From Akkermansia muciniphila (lineage in GTDB: Bacteria > Verrucomicrobiota > Verrucomicrobiia > Verrucomicrobiales > Akkermansiaceae): a stretch of 64,000 nt of DNA. Under the pieces are notes generated by a model that was not told where the DNA came from, made no database searches, and was given only the letters and a program-made list of their open reading frames with translations. How positions within the stretch are numbered: the first letter of the stretch is position 1; every line of letters starts with the position of its first letter. The stretch spans positions 186,001-250,000 of the forward strand of contig NZ_JABDHQ010000002.1 in the NCBI RefSeq assembly GCF_018709685.1. Direction: 5' to 3'. Both the position numbers and the translations under genes were made by a program. Positions 33,150-41,832 of this stretch are shown here, piece by piece.

Positions 33150-34064
33150 TTAGAAGGAATAAACGAGGTTGGCACCAGCCACCACGCCGAAGTTCTTGTA
33201 AGGCTTGGAACCAGCGTCCACACCCTTATTAGCCTTCAGAGCGCCGCTGCCGGCCCAGTTGCAGCTGATGAAGGGAACGACGGCCAGGTTCTGCACGCCC
33301 AGCTTGATCGGCAATTCAGCCTTCACCCACCAGGCCTGAGCGCCATTGGACATGAAAGCGGACTTGCTGTCAAAGTAACCGGCGGTAGCAGACATGCCAC
33401 CAGTGATCACGATATCCGTGGCGGGGCAGATGGTAGCCTTCCAGCCAACATACGGCTGGAACCACCATCCGGTCATGCCCTGGAAGCCATAGCTCGTGGT
33501 CACACCGGCGAACCAGCTGTTGCACAGGTCATAGTTCAGGTTCAGATAGAATTCCTGAGCTACGGAATGAGCGTGACGCTGGCCAACGGCGCCATTGGCA
33601 AGAACGTTGCTGTAGTCATACTTGGCAAAGTTGCCGAGCAGGCCTCCATGAATCAGATTCCAGCCAAGGGTGGTGGACAGATTCTTCAGCAGGCCGTCCT
33701 GGTTTTTCCAGCCAAGGTTGAAATTGGTTTCATTGTGGAACGCAATATCCTTGTTGCCAAGCAGCTCGTGACCGGAGGTCAGGGAGGTATAGGAAGCAGC
33801 GCCGACAATGGAGTTGGCGTCGCTCAGCTTGTAATTCAGATTTACACCGGCAGGGATAACACTATCCCCTCCCACCAAAGCGTGGGAAGCCACGATGCCG
33901 CGGCTGGTGTAATTGGAAGCGTAACCGGCATAGATATCGCCGGACCACGGATTGACAGTCGGCACCGGAGTGGGGGTAACAACCGTAACGGGAGTACCCG
34001 CAAAGGCAGCGCCGGCAAAAGATGCCACAGCTGCTGCCACAGTGATGATGTTCTTGGTTTGCAT
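33150..34064 (-). CDS. Outer-membrane beta-barrel protein, TorF-like, probably abundant
   Basis: The 304-residue protein has a signal peptide (MQTKNIITVAAAVASFAGAAFA) and a short Pro/Thr/Val linker, then a barrel-like part with YAGYASNYTSRGI, repeated aromatic strands and a final strand GANLVYSF. Ending in Phe is the usual outer-membrane targeting signal. Its codon choice and strong terminator fit a well-expressed protein. The upstream 125 bases are AT-rich with TTGTTA-16-TACCCT as a possible promoter and a leader of about 20-25 bases. It is a likely porin or structural barrel; its substrate is unknown. Close paralog at 32050-32871. Confidence 0.75.
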   Translation of the reverse strand: MQTKNIITVAAAVASFAGAAFAGTPVTVVTPTPVPTVNPWSGDIYAGYASNYTSRGIVASHALVGGDSVIPAGVNLNYKLSDANSIVGAASYTSLTSGHELLGNKDIAFHNETNFNLGWKNQDGLLKNLSTTLGWNLIHGGLLGNFAKYDYSNVLANGAVGQRHAHSVAQEFYLNLNYDLCNSWFAGVTTSYGFQGMTGWWFQPYVGWKATICPATDIVITGGMSATAGYFDSKSAFMSNGAQAWWVKAELPIKLGVQNLAVVPFISCNWAGSGALKANKGVDAGSKPYKNFGVVAGANLVYSF

Positions 34065-34189
34065 GACTATTACTTGGTTAGGGTATTAATTGTTGATTTG
34101 CTAACAAGGAAAGAAAAATGCCTTTTTCCCCCTTGTTAAGGAAAGTGAAACATTTCCGTCACAAAAGTAAAGCCTTTTCTCCCGCATGT

Positions 34190-34957
34190 TTAGTTATCAC
34201 CTTTATTACAAGCACTTATATTATTCATCCCGATGACAAAAAGAAAGATTTTCCATATCTTGTCACACTTCCCATTCCATGGTGTGGGAGGATAAAGGCA
34301 TTCCGCCCCGGCCAGCCGGGCGTCCCCCTTCAGGGAAGGAGACGGATTCACCAGCACGCGCCGCCCGCAGGAAAGCAGCATGGGCATATCCGCGGAACTG
34401 TCACTGTAGGCGGCGGCGTTTTGCAGCACACCGCGTTCCGGCAGAACGCCCTGCGCACGCAAACGCTCCACCTTGACATATCCCTTGTTGTTGCCGTTAG
34501 GCAGTTCCGGCATCGCCGGCATGCGGCGCTCCAGCAGGACATCCGTTCCCAGAACGCCGTGAAAGCCCAGCAAATCCCCCAGGGGTTCCGCATAAAACGA
34601 GGGGGAGGCGGAAACCATGAGGCACAGGTCTCCATTCCTCTGATGTTCTTGCAGCCGTTCCTTCAATTCAGGATAAATCCATTCCTGCGCCAGAAGCCCG
34701 AATTCCCTTCCATACTGCGCTACCGTTTCCCCGGGCAGCCCCCACAGGTAAATGAGGTAAGCCCTCTTCATCCGGTTCTCATCCCATATTCCCAGGATGT
34801 AAAGGGGGATACAGGCCAGGAAAAGCAATACCAGCAGGCGACGCCATGGATGGCGTCTTACCACGAAACAGGAAAAAACATACTGCGTATCCCACGGCAG
34901 CAGCGTTCCGTCCATATCAAAGAGGGCCACGCCCCTCCCGTTCAAATCATCCGTCAT
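34190..34957 (-). CDS. HAD-superfamily phosphatase, subfamily IB
   Basis: A 255-residue HAD hydrolase related to phosphoserine phosphatase-like proteins. It has the motif I DMDGTLLPWDT, motif II SASPSFYAEPL, and motif III/IV region AYSDSSADMPMLLSCGR. A hydrophobic segment (LLVLLFLACIPLYILGIW) follows motif I, as in membrane-associated HAD-IB proteins linked to lipid metabolism. The substrate is unknown. The ATG at 34957 (MTDDLNGRGVAL) lies nine bases beyond a TATAGG -10 box; an ATG at 34966 would adjoin the -10 box and is rejected. A tandem heptamer array lies directly upstream. Confidence 0.75.
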   Translation of the reverse strand: MTDDLNGRGVALFDMDGTLLPWDTQYVFSCFVVRRHPWRRLLVLLFLACIPLYILGIWDENRMKRAYLIYLWGLPGETVAQYGREFGLLAQEWIYPELKERLQEHQRNGDLCLMVSASPSFYAEPLGDLLGFHGVLGTDVLLERRMPAMPELPNGNNKGYVKVERLRAQGVLPERGVLQNAAAYSDSSADMPMLLSCGRRVLVNPSPSLKGDARLAGAECLYPPTPWNGKCDKIWKIFLFVIGMNNISACNKGDN

Positions 34958-34966
34958 GCCGCCCAT

Positions 34967-35020
<54 letters not shown>

Positions 35021-35032
35021 CCTTAAACGCCC

Positions 35033-35066
35033 AAAACCCCGGCCGCCAAAAGGCAACCGGGGTTTT
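35033..35066 (-). terminator. Rho-independent terminator after rpsD
   Basis: Arms AAAACCCCGG and CCGGGGTTTT pair around an interval with its own small GCC/GGC stem. On the minus strand it ends in TTTT. It lies 26 bases after the rpsD stop and separates the ribosomal genes from the HAD gene. Confidence 0.8.
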
Positions 35067-35091
35067 GAAGCAAATCCAGAAGGAGATAAGA

Positions 35092-35703
35092 TTAACGGGA
35101 GTAGAATTCCACGATGAGCTGCTCGTTGACGATGGGAGCAATCTCTTCCTTGGAAGGTACGCGGGCAACCTTGCCCGTGAGCTTGTCACGGTCGCATTCC
35201 AGCCAGTCCGGAACCACCGTGGCCTGGGTCAGGTCAAGGGAACGGGTGGCAAGCTGCTGGGAGGAGGCCTTGCCTCCAACGGCGATCACGTCGCCGGGGC
35301 GGCAGGAGTAGGAAGCAACGTTCGTCTTCTTGCCGTTCACGGTGATATGGCCGTGGGAAACAAGCTGGCGGGCTCCGGCGCGGGTGTTGCTGAAGCCGAG
35401 GCGGTACACAACATTGTCCAGACGGAGTTCAAGGAGCTGAAGCAGGATGTCGCCGGTAATGCCACGGCGGCGGGCGGCTTCTGCATAGTACTTGCGGAAC
35501 TGGCCTTCAAGCACACCGTACTGGAAACGCAGCTTCTGCTTTTCTGCAAGCATCACGCCGTAGTCAGACTTCTTCTTGCGGCCGGCGCGCATGCCATGCT
35601 GGCCGGGGGGGAAGGGGCGCTTTTCAAGAGCCTTGGTGGAACCGAAAAGAGCAACGCCGAAACGGCGGGACACTTTATCGCGGGGACCGGTATAACGAGC
35701 CAT
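35092..35703 (-). CDS. rpsD: 30S ribosomal protein S4
   Basis: S4 is a primary 16S rRNA-binding protein and, in many bacteria, a translational repressor of its own operon. The 203-residue protein has GPRDKVSRRFGVALFG near the start, RAGRKKKSDYGVMLAEKQKLRFQYG, and the S4 RNA-binding domain (RLDNVVYRLGFSNTRAGARQLVSHGHITVNGKK region). Usual length is about 200-208. It has no N-terminal Cys cluster, so it is the zinc-free form. It is third in rpsM-rpsK-rpsD. In many genomes rpoA and rplQ follow, but here a terminator does. Confidence 0.96.
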   Translation of the reverse strand: MARYTGPRDKVSRRFGVALFGSTKALEKRPFPPGQHGMRAGRKKKSDYGVMLAEKQKLRFQYGVLEGQFRKYYAEAARRRGITGDILLQLLELRLDNVVYRLGFSNTRAGARQLVSHGHITVNGKKTNVASYSCRPGDVIAVGGKASSQQLATRSLDLTQATVVPDWLECDRDKLTGKVARVPSKEEIAPIVNEQLIVEFYSR

Positions 35704-35735
35704 GATATATTAGATCTATAGGTAAAAGGATTCAA

Positions 35736-36296
35736 TTAGACGCGGCGGGCCTTCGGAGGACGGCAGCCGTTGTGGGGAATGGGGGTCACATCCTTGATGG
35801 AGGTGATTTCAATGCCAATCGTCTGCACGGCACGCACGGCGGATTCACGACCGGAGCCCGGTCCCTTCACGCGCACTTCAACTTCACGCAGGCCATGGCC
35901 CATGGCCTGGCGGCAAGCGTCCTGGCAAACCACCTGGCCGGCGTAAGCCGTGCTCTTGCGGGAGCCCTTGAAGCCCATCTTGCCGGCGGAGGACCAGCCG
36001 ATCACGTTGCCGCGCTGGTCGGTCACGGTCACGACGGTGTTGTTGAACGTGGAGGAAACATGAACCACGCCGGAGGAAACGTTCTTGCTGCCCTTGGCCT
36101 TCAGGATTTTGGGCTTGTCGTCATCGCCGCCAAGACCCAGTTCCGCAAAAATGTCCTTGCGGGGTTCAGGCTTCTTGGGGGTTTCTTCAGGAGCGGAAGC
36201 AGCGGCGGCCGGAGCTTCAGCAACCGGGGCGGGAGCGGGAGCTGCCGTTTCCACGGGCTGTTCAGCGGTTTCGTTGGTGATTTCTTCGCTAGCCAT
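35736..36296 (-). CDS. rpsK: 30S ribosomal protein S11 with acidic Ala/Pro-rich N-terminal extension
   Basis: S11 lies in the 30S platform near the mRNA exit. The conserved core begins near residue 70 ([21 protein letters not shown]) and runs through [19 protein letters not shown] and [14 protein letters not shown] to [12 protein letters not shown], about 117 residues, close to normal S11. In front is an extra stretch of about 65 residues rich in Ala, Pro, Glu and Val ([20 protein letters not shown]), then [14 protein letters not shown]. Standard S11 is about 125-130 residues; this one has 186. It lies between rpsM and rpsD in the ribosomal unit. Confidence 0.95.
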   Translation of the reverse strand: MASEEITNETAEQPVETAAPAPAPVAEAPAAAASAPEETPKKPEPRKDIFAELGLGGDDDKPKILKAKGSKNVSSGVVHVSSTFNNTVVTVTDQRGNVIGWSSAGKMGFKGSRKSTAYAGQVVCQDACRQAMGHGLREVEVRVKGPGSGRESAVRAVQTIGIEITSIKDVTPIPHNGCRPPKARRV

Positions 36297-36330
36297 AGTA
36301 AAGCTATATAGTAAAATTCAGGTTGGCGGA

Positions 36331-36708
36331 TTACTTCTTCTTGGCCTGCGCGCCAACAGTCTTCTTCTTGCCTTTACGGGTGCGGGCATTCGTGCGGGTA
36401 CGCTGTCCACGGACCGGAAGGCCGCGGCGGTGGCGCTGACCGCGATAGCAGTTGATGGAAGTCAGACGCTTGAGAATGGATTGCTTTTCACGACGAAGGT
36501 CACCTTCAATCAGGATGCCGTCGGTGGTGATCACTTGAACAATCTTCGTGAGTTGTTCGTCGGTAAGCTGTCCCGTGCGGATGTCGGGATTGATGCCTGC
36601 TTGTTCCAGGATTCTCTTAGAAGTCGAGCTACCGATCCCGTAAATGTACGGAAGGGAAGCCTCGATGCGCTTCTCGTTGGGTATTTCTGTACCGAAAAGG
36701 CGTGCCAT
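36331..36708 (-). CDS. rpsM: 30S ribosomal protein S13
   Basis: S13 sits in the 30S head and contacts the P-site tRNA and 50S bridge. The 125-residue protein has the family landmarks: [26 protein letters not shown]-type start, [33 protein letters not shown], and the basic tail [13 protein letters not shown]. It is the first gene of rpsM-rpsK-rpsD, with rpsK 34 bases downstream. A promoter can be drawn about 70 bases upstream, leaving a leader long enough for autoregulation. No rpmJ or secY is found upstream. Confidence 0.96.
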   Translation of the reverse strand: MARLFGTEIPNEKRIEASLPYIYGIGSSTSKRILEQAGINPDIRTGQLTDEQLTKIVQVITTDGILIEGDLRREKQSILKRLTSINCYRGQRHRRGLPVRGQRTRTNARTRKGKKKTVGAQAKKK

Positions 36709-36778
36709 AATGGATTGGATTTGCTAGCTGTTATTTTTCTCTGCCTCGCGCAGAGCTATTGCTTGGGGCAAGATGGAT

Positions 36779-36807
36779 ACCATAAATTGAGGTTTTGACA
36801 AGAGCAA
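36779..36807 (-). promoter_or_regulatory. Possible promoter of the rpsM-rpsK-rpsD unit
   Basis: On the minus strand TTGCTC, a 17-base spacer and TATGGT precede rpsM, with a leader of about 65 bases. The match to consensus is only fair. Confidence 0.35.
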
Positions 36808-36826
36808 AACGTCATTTTTTCTATTT

Positions 36827-37936
36827 TTAATCTCTTGCACCGCTTGATCCTGCGCCCGGCCCATGGCGGCGGAGGATGCGCTCCACGGCCCAGGAGGCGT
36901 GTTCCGCCACCATGGGAGACTCCCCGGAAAGCGCCTTTAAAAAATCAATGTCCTCCGGCGTCCCGGTATTCCCCAGCACAATGCATCCGTTGCGCAGCAG
37001 TCCCTCCCTTTTGATTCTTTTCAGGGGGGAATTCCGGAACAGGGCCGCAAAACCATCGGCATCCAGGGAAAGCAGATCGCGCAAGGGTATGGAGGCCAGG
37101 CGGCGGGACATGCGGAACCGTTCATCCGCATCCGGCAGGGGCTTTCCGTTCCAGGGGCAGACCGTCACGCAGGTGTCGCATCCGTACAGGCGCGAGCCTA
37201 TCAGAGGGCGCATTTCCTCCGGAATGGAACCCCGATGTTCGATCGTCCAGTAGGAAAGGCACCTCCCGGCATCCACCAGCCCGTTTTCCATAATCGCGCC
37301 CGCAGGACACAGATCCGCGCAGCGGCGGCAGCTTCCGCACCCGTGGGAGACCGGAGCGTCCGGCTCCAGTTCCAGCGTGGTCAGCACGGTGGCGATAAAA
37401 AAACGGGAGCCGCCCTTCCTGCGCACGATGAGGCCGCTTCTCCCGCGCCACCCCACTCCGCAAGCCTCCGCATGGTCCCGTTCCATGACCGGGCCCGCGT
37501 CCACATACCCTTTGTGCTCTCCGCCGTAAATGGAAAGCAGTTCCAGCAAATCCGCCAGCTTCTCTTCCAGGATGCCGTGGTAATCCTTTCCGTGCGCGTA
37601 CAGGCAGATGCTTCCCTGCCCCTCCGGCCGCCCCCGGGGGCTGTCGTAATCATAGGACAGGCAAATGACGGAACGGCAGCCGGGAAGCACTTCCGAGGGG
37701 TCCGCCCGCCTTTCCGGGGAGCGCGCCATCCATTCCATTCCCGCATGCCACCCGCGTTCCAGCCACTGGAATAATTTTTCCGCGTGAGGGCTCTTTCCGG
37801 CCCGGACCACGCGGCAGCCGGAAAACCCCAGCAACCGGGATACGGCGCACAGGGAATCTTTAATCACGGCGGAATCCGGCGTCAGCACCCCCGCATCATG
37901 GACAAGAGCGCCCCTTCCACCAAGAATTTTCTTCAT
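36827..37936 (-). CDS. queG: Epoxyqueuosine reductase QueG
   Basis: QueG is a cobalamin- and iron-sulfur-dependent enzyme that reduces epoxyqueuosine to queuosine in the anticodon of certain tRNAs. The protein has two ferredoxin clusters, CGSCRRCADLCPAGAI and YGCDTCVTVCPWN, the cobalamin-binding region before them (YLYAHGKDYHGILEEKL-like sequence), and a C-terminal HEAT-like repeat. The start is uncertain. ATG 37936 (MKKILGGRG) is used; ATG 37978 and a GTG at 37888 (VLTPDSAVIKDSL) are possible, and the family N terminus fits the GTG best. It diverges from the ELM1-like gene, with overlapping promoter regions. Confidence 0.88.
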   Translation of the reverse strand: MKKILGGRGALVHDAGVLTPDSAVIKDSLCAVSRLLGFSGCRVVRAGKSPHAEKLFQWLERGWHAGMEWMARSPERRADPSEVLPGCRSVICLSYDYDSPRGRPEGQGSICLYAHGKDYHGILEEKLADLLELLSIYGGEHKGYVDAGPVMERDHAEACGVGWRGRSGLIVRRKGGSRFFIATVLTTLELEPDAPVSHGCGSCRRCADLCPAGAIMENGLVDAGRCLSYWTIEHRGSIPEEMRPLIGSRLYGCDTCVTVCPWNGKPLPDADERFRMSRRLASIPLRDLLSLDADGFAALFRNSPLKRIKREGLLRNGCIVLGNTGTPEDIDFLKALSGESPMVAEHASWAVERILRRHGPGAGSSGARD

Positions 37937-37952
37937 CCCGGTGGAAATTGGA

Positions 37953-37981
37953 TTGCCTGCACACTTCCTCCGTCTCATAAT
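37953..37981 (+). promoter_or_regulatory. Promoter of the ELM1-GT4-dprA operon
   Basis: TTGCCT (37953-37958), a 17-base spacer and CATAAT (37976-37981) are followed by AAACCTAT and the ATG at 37990. A start seven bases past the -10 box leaves a leader of one or two bases. Confidence 0.6.
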
Positions 37982-37989
37982 AAACCTAT

Positions 37990-38913
37990 ATGAACATCCG
38001 GATTCTGAGCGATGGGAAACAGGGTCACCTCAACCAGTCCCTGGGGCTGGCCCAGGCCCTGATCGCCAAGGCGGGGGGCACCGTGGAAACGGTGGACCTG
38101 CAAGGCCTTTCCCTCCTGGGGAAAATCCGGAAAGCCGTCTCCGGCAGCGACACGCCGCGGCCGGACCTGTTCATCTCCGCCGGGCACGGCACGCACATCC
38201 CGCTCATCTGCGCCCGCCACCATTTCAAGACACGGGCCGTCCTGTGCATGAAACCCACGCTTCCCTGCACCTTTTTTGACCTCTGCCTCATTCCGCGCCA
38301 TGACCTGCGCCCCGGACGCGACTATACGGACACGGGCATCTTCCCCACCCGGGGAGCGCTTCACCCCATGAGGCCGGACCCTTCCATCCCGAAGGACATT
38401 ACGCTGATCCTCATCGGAGGGCCAAGCAAGGATTTTGACTGGGATGACGAAGCTATGCTCAACCAGCTTTCAGACATCAGCATCCGGACGCCGGGCAACA
38501 TCGTGCTGACCACCTCGCGCCGGACGCCGGAGGGCTTTGCGGAAAAAATCCAGACGGCCGTTCCTGAAATCACCGTCGTTCCCGTGGAGGAAACGCAGCC
38601 GGGCTGGGTGGCGCGGCATCTGGCGCACGCCTCCGCCACCTGGGTCAGCCAAGATAGCGTCTCCATGGTGTATGAAGCGCTGGGCGCAGGCGCCCCCGTA
38701 GGCGTCCTGGCTGTTCCGCGCCGCAGCGGCAAACGTAAATCCCGCATCCTGTCCGGTCTGGAAATGCTGGAAAAGGAGGGCCTGGTCACCGGATACCGGG
38801 AATGGAAAAAGAACGGCTTCCGCCTGGCAACGCCCGGCGCCCCCCTCCTGGAGGCGGACCGCGCCGCAGACTACATCCTCACCAGATTCTTCCCCCAATA
38901 CCGCGCCTTATGA
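37990..38913 (+). CDS. ELM1/YjbF-like (mitochondrial fission ELM1 family) protein
   Basis: The 307-residue protein starts with LSDGKQGHLNQSLGLAQAL, the hallmark of the ELM1-like family, which has a GT-B-like fold and in bacteria is often next to surface-glycan genes. Other visible conserved parts are ISAGHGTHIP, LIGGPSKDFDWDD, and SATWVSQDSVSMVYEALGAGAPVGVL (a nucleotide-sugar-type binding loop). Its activity is not established. Four-base ATGA overlap with the next gene (a GT4 glycosyltransferase) suggests a joint role in glycan assembly, which is inference. A -10 box ends eight bases before the ATG. Confidence 0.8.
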   Translation: MNIRILSDGKQGHLNQSLGLAQALIAKAGGTVETVDLQGLSLLGKIRKAVSGSDTPRPDLFISAGHGTHIPLICARHHFKTRAVLCMKPTLPCTFFDLCLIPRHDLRPGRDYTDTGIFPTRGALHPMRPDPSIPKDITLILIGGPSKDFDWDDEAMLNQLSDISIRTPGNIVLTTSRRTPEGFAEKIQTAVPEITVVPVEETQPGWVARHLAHASATWVSQDSVSMVYEALGAGAPVGVLAVPRRSGKRKSRILSGLEMLEKEGLVTGYREWKKNGFRLATPGAPLLEADRAADYILTRFFPQYRAL

Positions 38914-40022
38914 AAATAGTGCATCTCGTCCCCTCCATGGAATCCGGAGGCGTGGAACAAGTCGTCATGGAACTGGGCAGCGGCCTCGCCGCGCGGGGCG
39001 TGGAAAACATCGTCGTCTCCGCAGGCGGCCGCCTGGTTCCCCAACTGGAAAAGGAAGACTCCCGCCACATCCTGATGCCCATCGGCAAAAAAAGCCTCGC
39101 CACCTTCTTCCGCATCGGCGCACTCCGCGCCCTGCTCCAGGCCATCAGGCCGGACATCCTGCATCTCCATTCCCGCGTTCCCGCATGGGTAGGGTACCTG
39201 GCGTGGAAAAAACTGCCGCCGGAAGACCGCCCCGGCCTCGTCACCAGCGTGCACGGTTTCTACTCCGTCAACAGGTATTCCGCCATCATGAGCCGCGGGG
39301 AACGGGTGATTGCCGTTTCCAACTGCATCCGGGACTATATTCTCACTCACTACCCGTCCACTCCTGAGGACCGTATCAGAATCATCCCCAACGCCATTTC
39401 TCCGGAGCAGCACTATCCGGGCTACTCCCCCTCCCGCGAATGGCTCACGGGCTGGTACATGGCTTATCCGGAACTCAAAGGAAAATTTACCCTCTGCCTG
39501 CCGGGCCGCATCACGCGTCTGAAAGGCCAGCTGGACCTGATTCCCATCATCAGAAAACTTCTGGAACAGGGGATCCCGGCCCACGCCGTCATCGTGGGAG
39601 AAACCAAAAAGGGAAAGGAAGAGTATAAAAACGAGGTTCTCCGGGAAATTGAGCGTGCCGGCGTCTCCCATGCCTTTACGTGGACGGGACACCGCCAGGA
39701 CCTCCGGGACATCATTTCCGCCTGCTCCGCCACCCTTTCCCTGACCCAGAGCCCGGAGGCCTTCGGCAAATCAACCCTGGAAGCCCTCGCCCTGGGAAAA
39801 CCCGTAGCCGGATACGCCCACGGCGGCGTCAAGGAACAACTGGACGCCTTTCTGCCGGAAGGGAACATCAGCGTGGGGGACGCCTCCGCCATGGCCGGCC
39901 TGCTGGCCCGGTGGCATGCCCAGCCCCCGCCCCTGCCCCGGCAAATCCCCTCCCCTTATAATATAGAGGATATGATTCAGGGTCATCTTGACGTTTACAA
40001 GGAACTGGCACCCCATTCATGA
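38910..40022 (+). CDS. GT4-family glycosyltransferase
   Basis: A retaining GT-B glycosyltransferase of family 4 (RfaB/GT1-like). The 370 residues include an N-terminal acceptor domain starting MKIVHLVPSMESGGVEQVVMELG and a C-terminal donor domain with LPGRITRLKGQLDLI, TWTGHRQDLRDIISACSATLSLTQSPEAFG and KSTLEALALGKPVAGYAHGG (EX7E-like motif). It is cytoplasmic or membrane-associated. The sugar and acceptor are unknown, but LPS or another surface polymer is likely. The ATG at 38910 gives an ATGA overlap with the upstream gene, and its own end overlaps dprA by four bases. Confidence 0.9.
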   Translation: MKIVHLVPSMESGGVEQVVMELGSGLAARGVENIVVSAGGRLVPQLEKEDSRHILMPIGKKSLATFFRIGALRALLQAIRPDILHLHSRVPAWVGYLAWKKLPPEDRPGLVTSVHGFYSVNRYSAIMSRGERVIAVSNCIRDYILTHYPSTPEDRIRIIPNAISPEQHYPGYSPSREWLTGWYMAYPELKGKFTLCLPGRITRLKGQLDLIPIIRKLLEQGIPAHAVIVGETKKGKEEYKNEVLREIERAGVSHAFTWTGHRQDLRDIISACSATLSLTQSPEAFGKSTLEALALGKPVAGYAHGGVKEQLDAFLPEGNISVGDASAMAGLLARWHAQPPPLPRQIPSPYNIEDMIQGHLDVYKELAPHS

Positions 40023-41146
40023 CGCCGCAGGAAGCCGCCATCGCCCTGAACCTGATCCCGGGGCTGGGCCCTGTCAGGGTCATGCGCCTCATGCAGGTAT
40101 TCGCATCTCCTGAACTGATTCTGGAGGCCCCCGCCTCCATGCTGGAGGGAATTCCCGGGATTGGGCCGCAACTGGCTCGCCTCATTTCCTCCTGGCGCAG
40201 CATGGTCAATCCATACCGGGAACTGGAACTGGCGGACAAAGCGGGAGCCGCGGTCACCACGGTCTTTGACGCCGCCTATCCCTCCGCCCTTCGCGCCCTT
40301 CCGGACGCTCCCATTGTCCTTTACTCATGGGGAGCCTGGGCCGGCAAGGACTCGGAGCGTTCCATTGCCGTTGTAGGCTCCCGGATGGCTACCCACTACG
40401 GCAGGCTATGCGCCAAAACCATCTCTCATGACCTGGCGGAAGCCGAAGTAACCGTCATCTCCGGCCTGGCGCGCGGCGTGGATACGGAGGCCCATTTGGG
40501 CGCCCTGGATGCAGGGGGCCGCACCATCGCCGTCATTGGAGCAGGCCTCAACAGGCTCTATCCCCGGGAAAACGGGAACCTGGCACGGCGCATCGCGGAA
40601 GGCCATGGAGCGGTAGTTTCCGAATTCCCCATGGATACGCCCCCCTCCCGCACCACCTTTCCCATGCGCAACCGCATCGTGAGCGGCTGGAGCCGGGCCA
40701 CGCTGGTGGTGGAGGCCTCCGGACGCAGCGGAGCCCTGATCACGGCACGGATGGCAGGCGAACAGGGGCGGGACGTCTTCTGCATTCCCGGCCCAGTGGA
40801 CCGCCATTCTTCCGACGGCTGCCATGCCCTCATCCGGGACGGCGCCACGCTGGCCTCCAACGCCTGCGACATCCTGCATGACATGAAATGGACCGTTCCG
40901 GAACAGGGCCTGCCCCTTTTCTCCCCGCACCCGCCTTCCCCCGCTACACGTCCGGCCCCTCCCACACCGGAGGAAGAGAAAGTCCTCCATGCCATAAGGC
41001 TGGGCTTCAATACCATTGACACCCTCTGCGCCTCCCTGGGGGACCCGGCATGCGCCATCACTCCGCTGCTGGCCAGAATGCAAATTACAGGGCAAATCAC
41101 GCCGGACGCAGGGGGCTACTTTTCCATCAACCGCAAGGAACGCTAA
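40019..41146 (+). CDS. dprA: DNA-processing protein DprA
   Basis: DprA binds incoming single-stranded DNA and loads RecA during natural transformation. The 375-residue protein has an N-terminal helix-hairpin-helix (LNLIPGLGPVRVMRLM and IPGIGPQLARLI), the Rossmann-like core with VVGSRMATHYGR, SGLARGVDTEAHLGAL, the NRIVSGWSRATLVVEASGRSGALITARMA region and the FCIPGPVDRHSSDGCHALIRDGA stretch, and a C-terminal winged helix (about 300-375). It is last in the ELM1-GT4-dprA operon by a four-base overlap. It does not by itself prove competence; no com genes are nearby. Confidence 0.94.
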   Translation: MTPQEAAIALNLIPGLGPVRVMRLMQVFASPELILEAPASMLEGIPGIGPQLARLISSWRSMVNPYRELELADKAGAAVTTVFDAAYPSALRALPDAPIVLYSWGAWAGKDSERSIAVVGSRMATHYGRLCAKTISHDLAEAEVTVISGLARGVDTEAHLGALDAGGRTIAVIGAGLNRLYPRENGNLARRIAEGHGAVVSEFPMDTPPSRTTFPMRNRIVSGWSRATLVVEASGRSGALITARMAGEQGRDVFCIPGPVDRHSSDGCHALIRDGATLASNACDILHDMKWTVPEQGLPLFSPHPPSPATRPAPPTPEEEKVLHAIRLGFNTIDTLCASLGDPACAITPLLARMQITGQITPDAGGYFSINRKER

Positions 41147-41151
41147 ACAAC

Positions 41152-41188
41152 ACGCGGGCCATCCCCCTCCGGAGGCGGCCCGCGTTTA
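41152..41188 (+). terminator. Rho-independent terminator after dprA
   Basis: Arms ACGCGGGCC and GGCCCGCGT pair around 16 bases and are followed by TTAAAT. It is six bases after the dprA stop and may also serve the convergent gene at 41215. Confidence 0.6.
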
Positions 41189-41214
41189 AATAGCCTGAAA
41201 ACCGTAAGGTTCCC

Positions 41215-41832
41215 CTACTGCTTGACCTCCTTGCGCACGGCGTCAATCCAGGCGGATACCGTCTCCGCCTGCTCCCACTTGATCGGGGAGGCCACCTTCT
41301 TCTTGGACACAGGGTCGGAAACTTCAAAAATCACTCCGTACACAAATTTGATGTCATCCGGATTCCTTTTCTTCTGGAAACGCCCCTCCTGCTGCGCCTT
41401 GAAATCTATCTTCTCATAGGACGCCAGGAAAAGCGCCAGCATCAGGCCATCCTCCCCCTTGAGAGGGGAAACCAGTGGCACCACCGGGCATTTCACTTCC
41501 TTGCCCCGGATGATGGTCTTGACCAGCCTGGGCTCCGCCTTCTTCAGGATATCAAGCTTCTTGGCAATGTTCTCCTTGGCGAACGCCTTCTCAAAGACAG
41601 CCAGGTTACTGTAATTATTCTTGTCCCGGAAGGGAATCATGATATCCATGCTCTCTTTCCCGTCCGCCAGCTTTACCCCCACGCACGTTTCCTTCTGCTC
41701 CATGGACAAGGAAGACTTGGCCTTGTCTGCGCATCTCCTGGTATCAAAACACGGCGTACTGAACGGGAGAATTTCAGCGCCGGCCACACAGGCAGCCACC
41801 AGAGACAGGAGTAAGACAGAAACTTTCATCAT
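41215..41832 (-). CDS. Exported hypothetical protein
   Basis: The 205-residue protein starts with a signal peptide (MMKVSVLLLSLVAACVAGAE), so it is periplasmic or secreted. The mature part is Lys-rich with DKNNYSNLAVFEKAFAKEN and a VSPLKGEDGLMLALFLASYEKID segment. I recognise no domain. Two ATGs (41832 and 41829) are consecutive; either gives the same signal. It is convergent with dprA, and codon use is like the neighbours. The long AT-rich region beyond its start holds its promoter. Function unknown. Confidence 0.7.
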   Translation of the reverse strand: MMKVSVLLLSLVAACVAGAEILPFSTPCFDTRRCADKAKSSLSMEQKETCVGVKLADGKESMDIMIPFRDKNNYSNLAVFEKAFAKENIAKKLDILKKAEPRLVKTIIRGKEVKCPVVPLVSPLKGEDGLMLALFLASYEKIDFKAQQEGRFQKKRNPDDIKFVYGVIFEVSDPVSKKKVASPIKWEQAETVSAWIDAVRKEVKQ

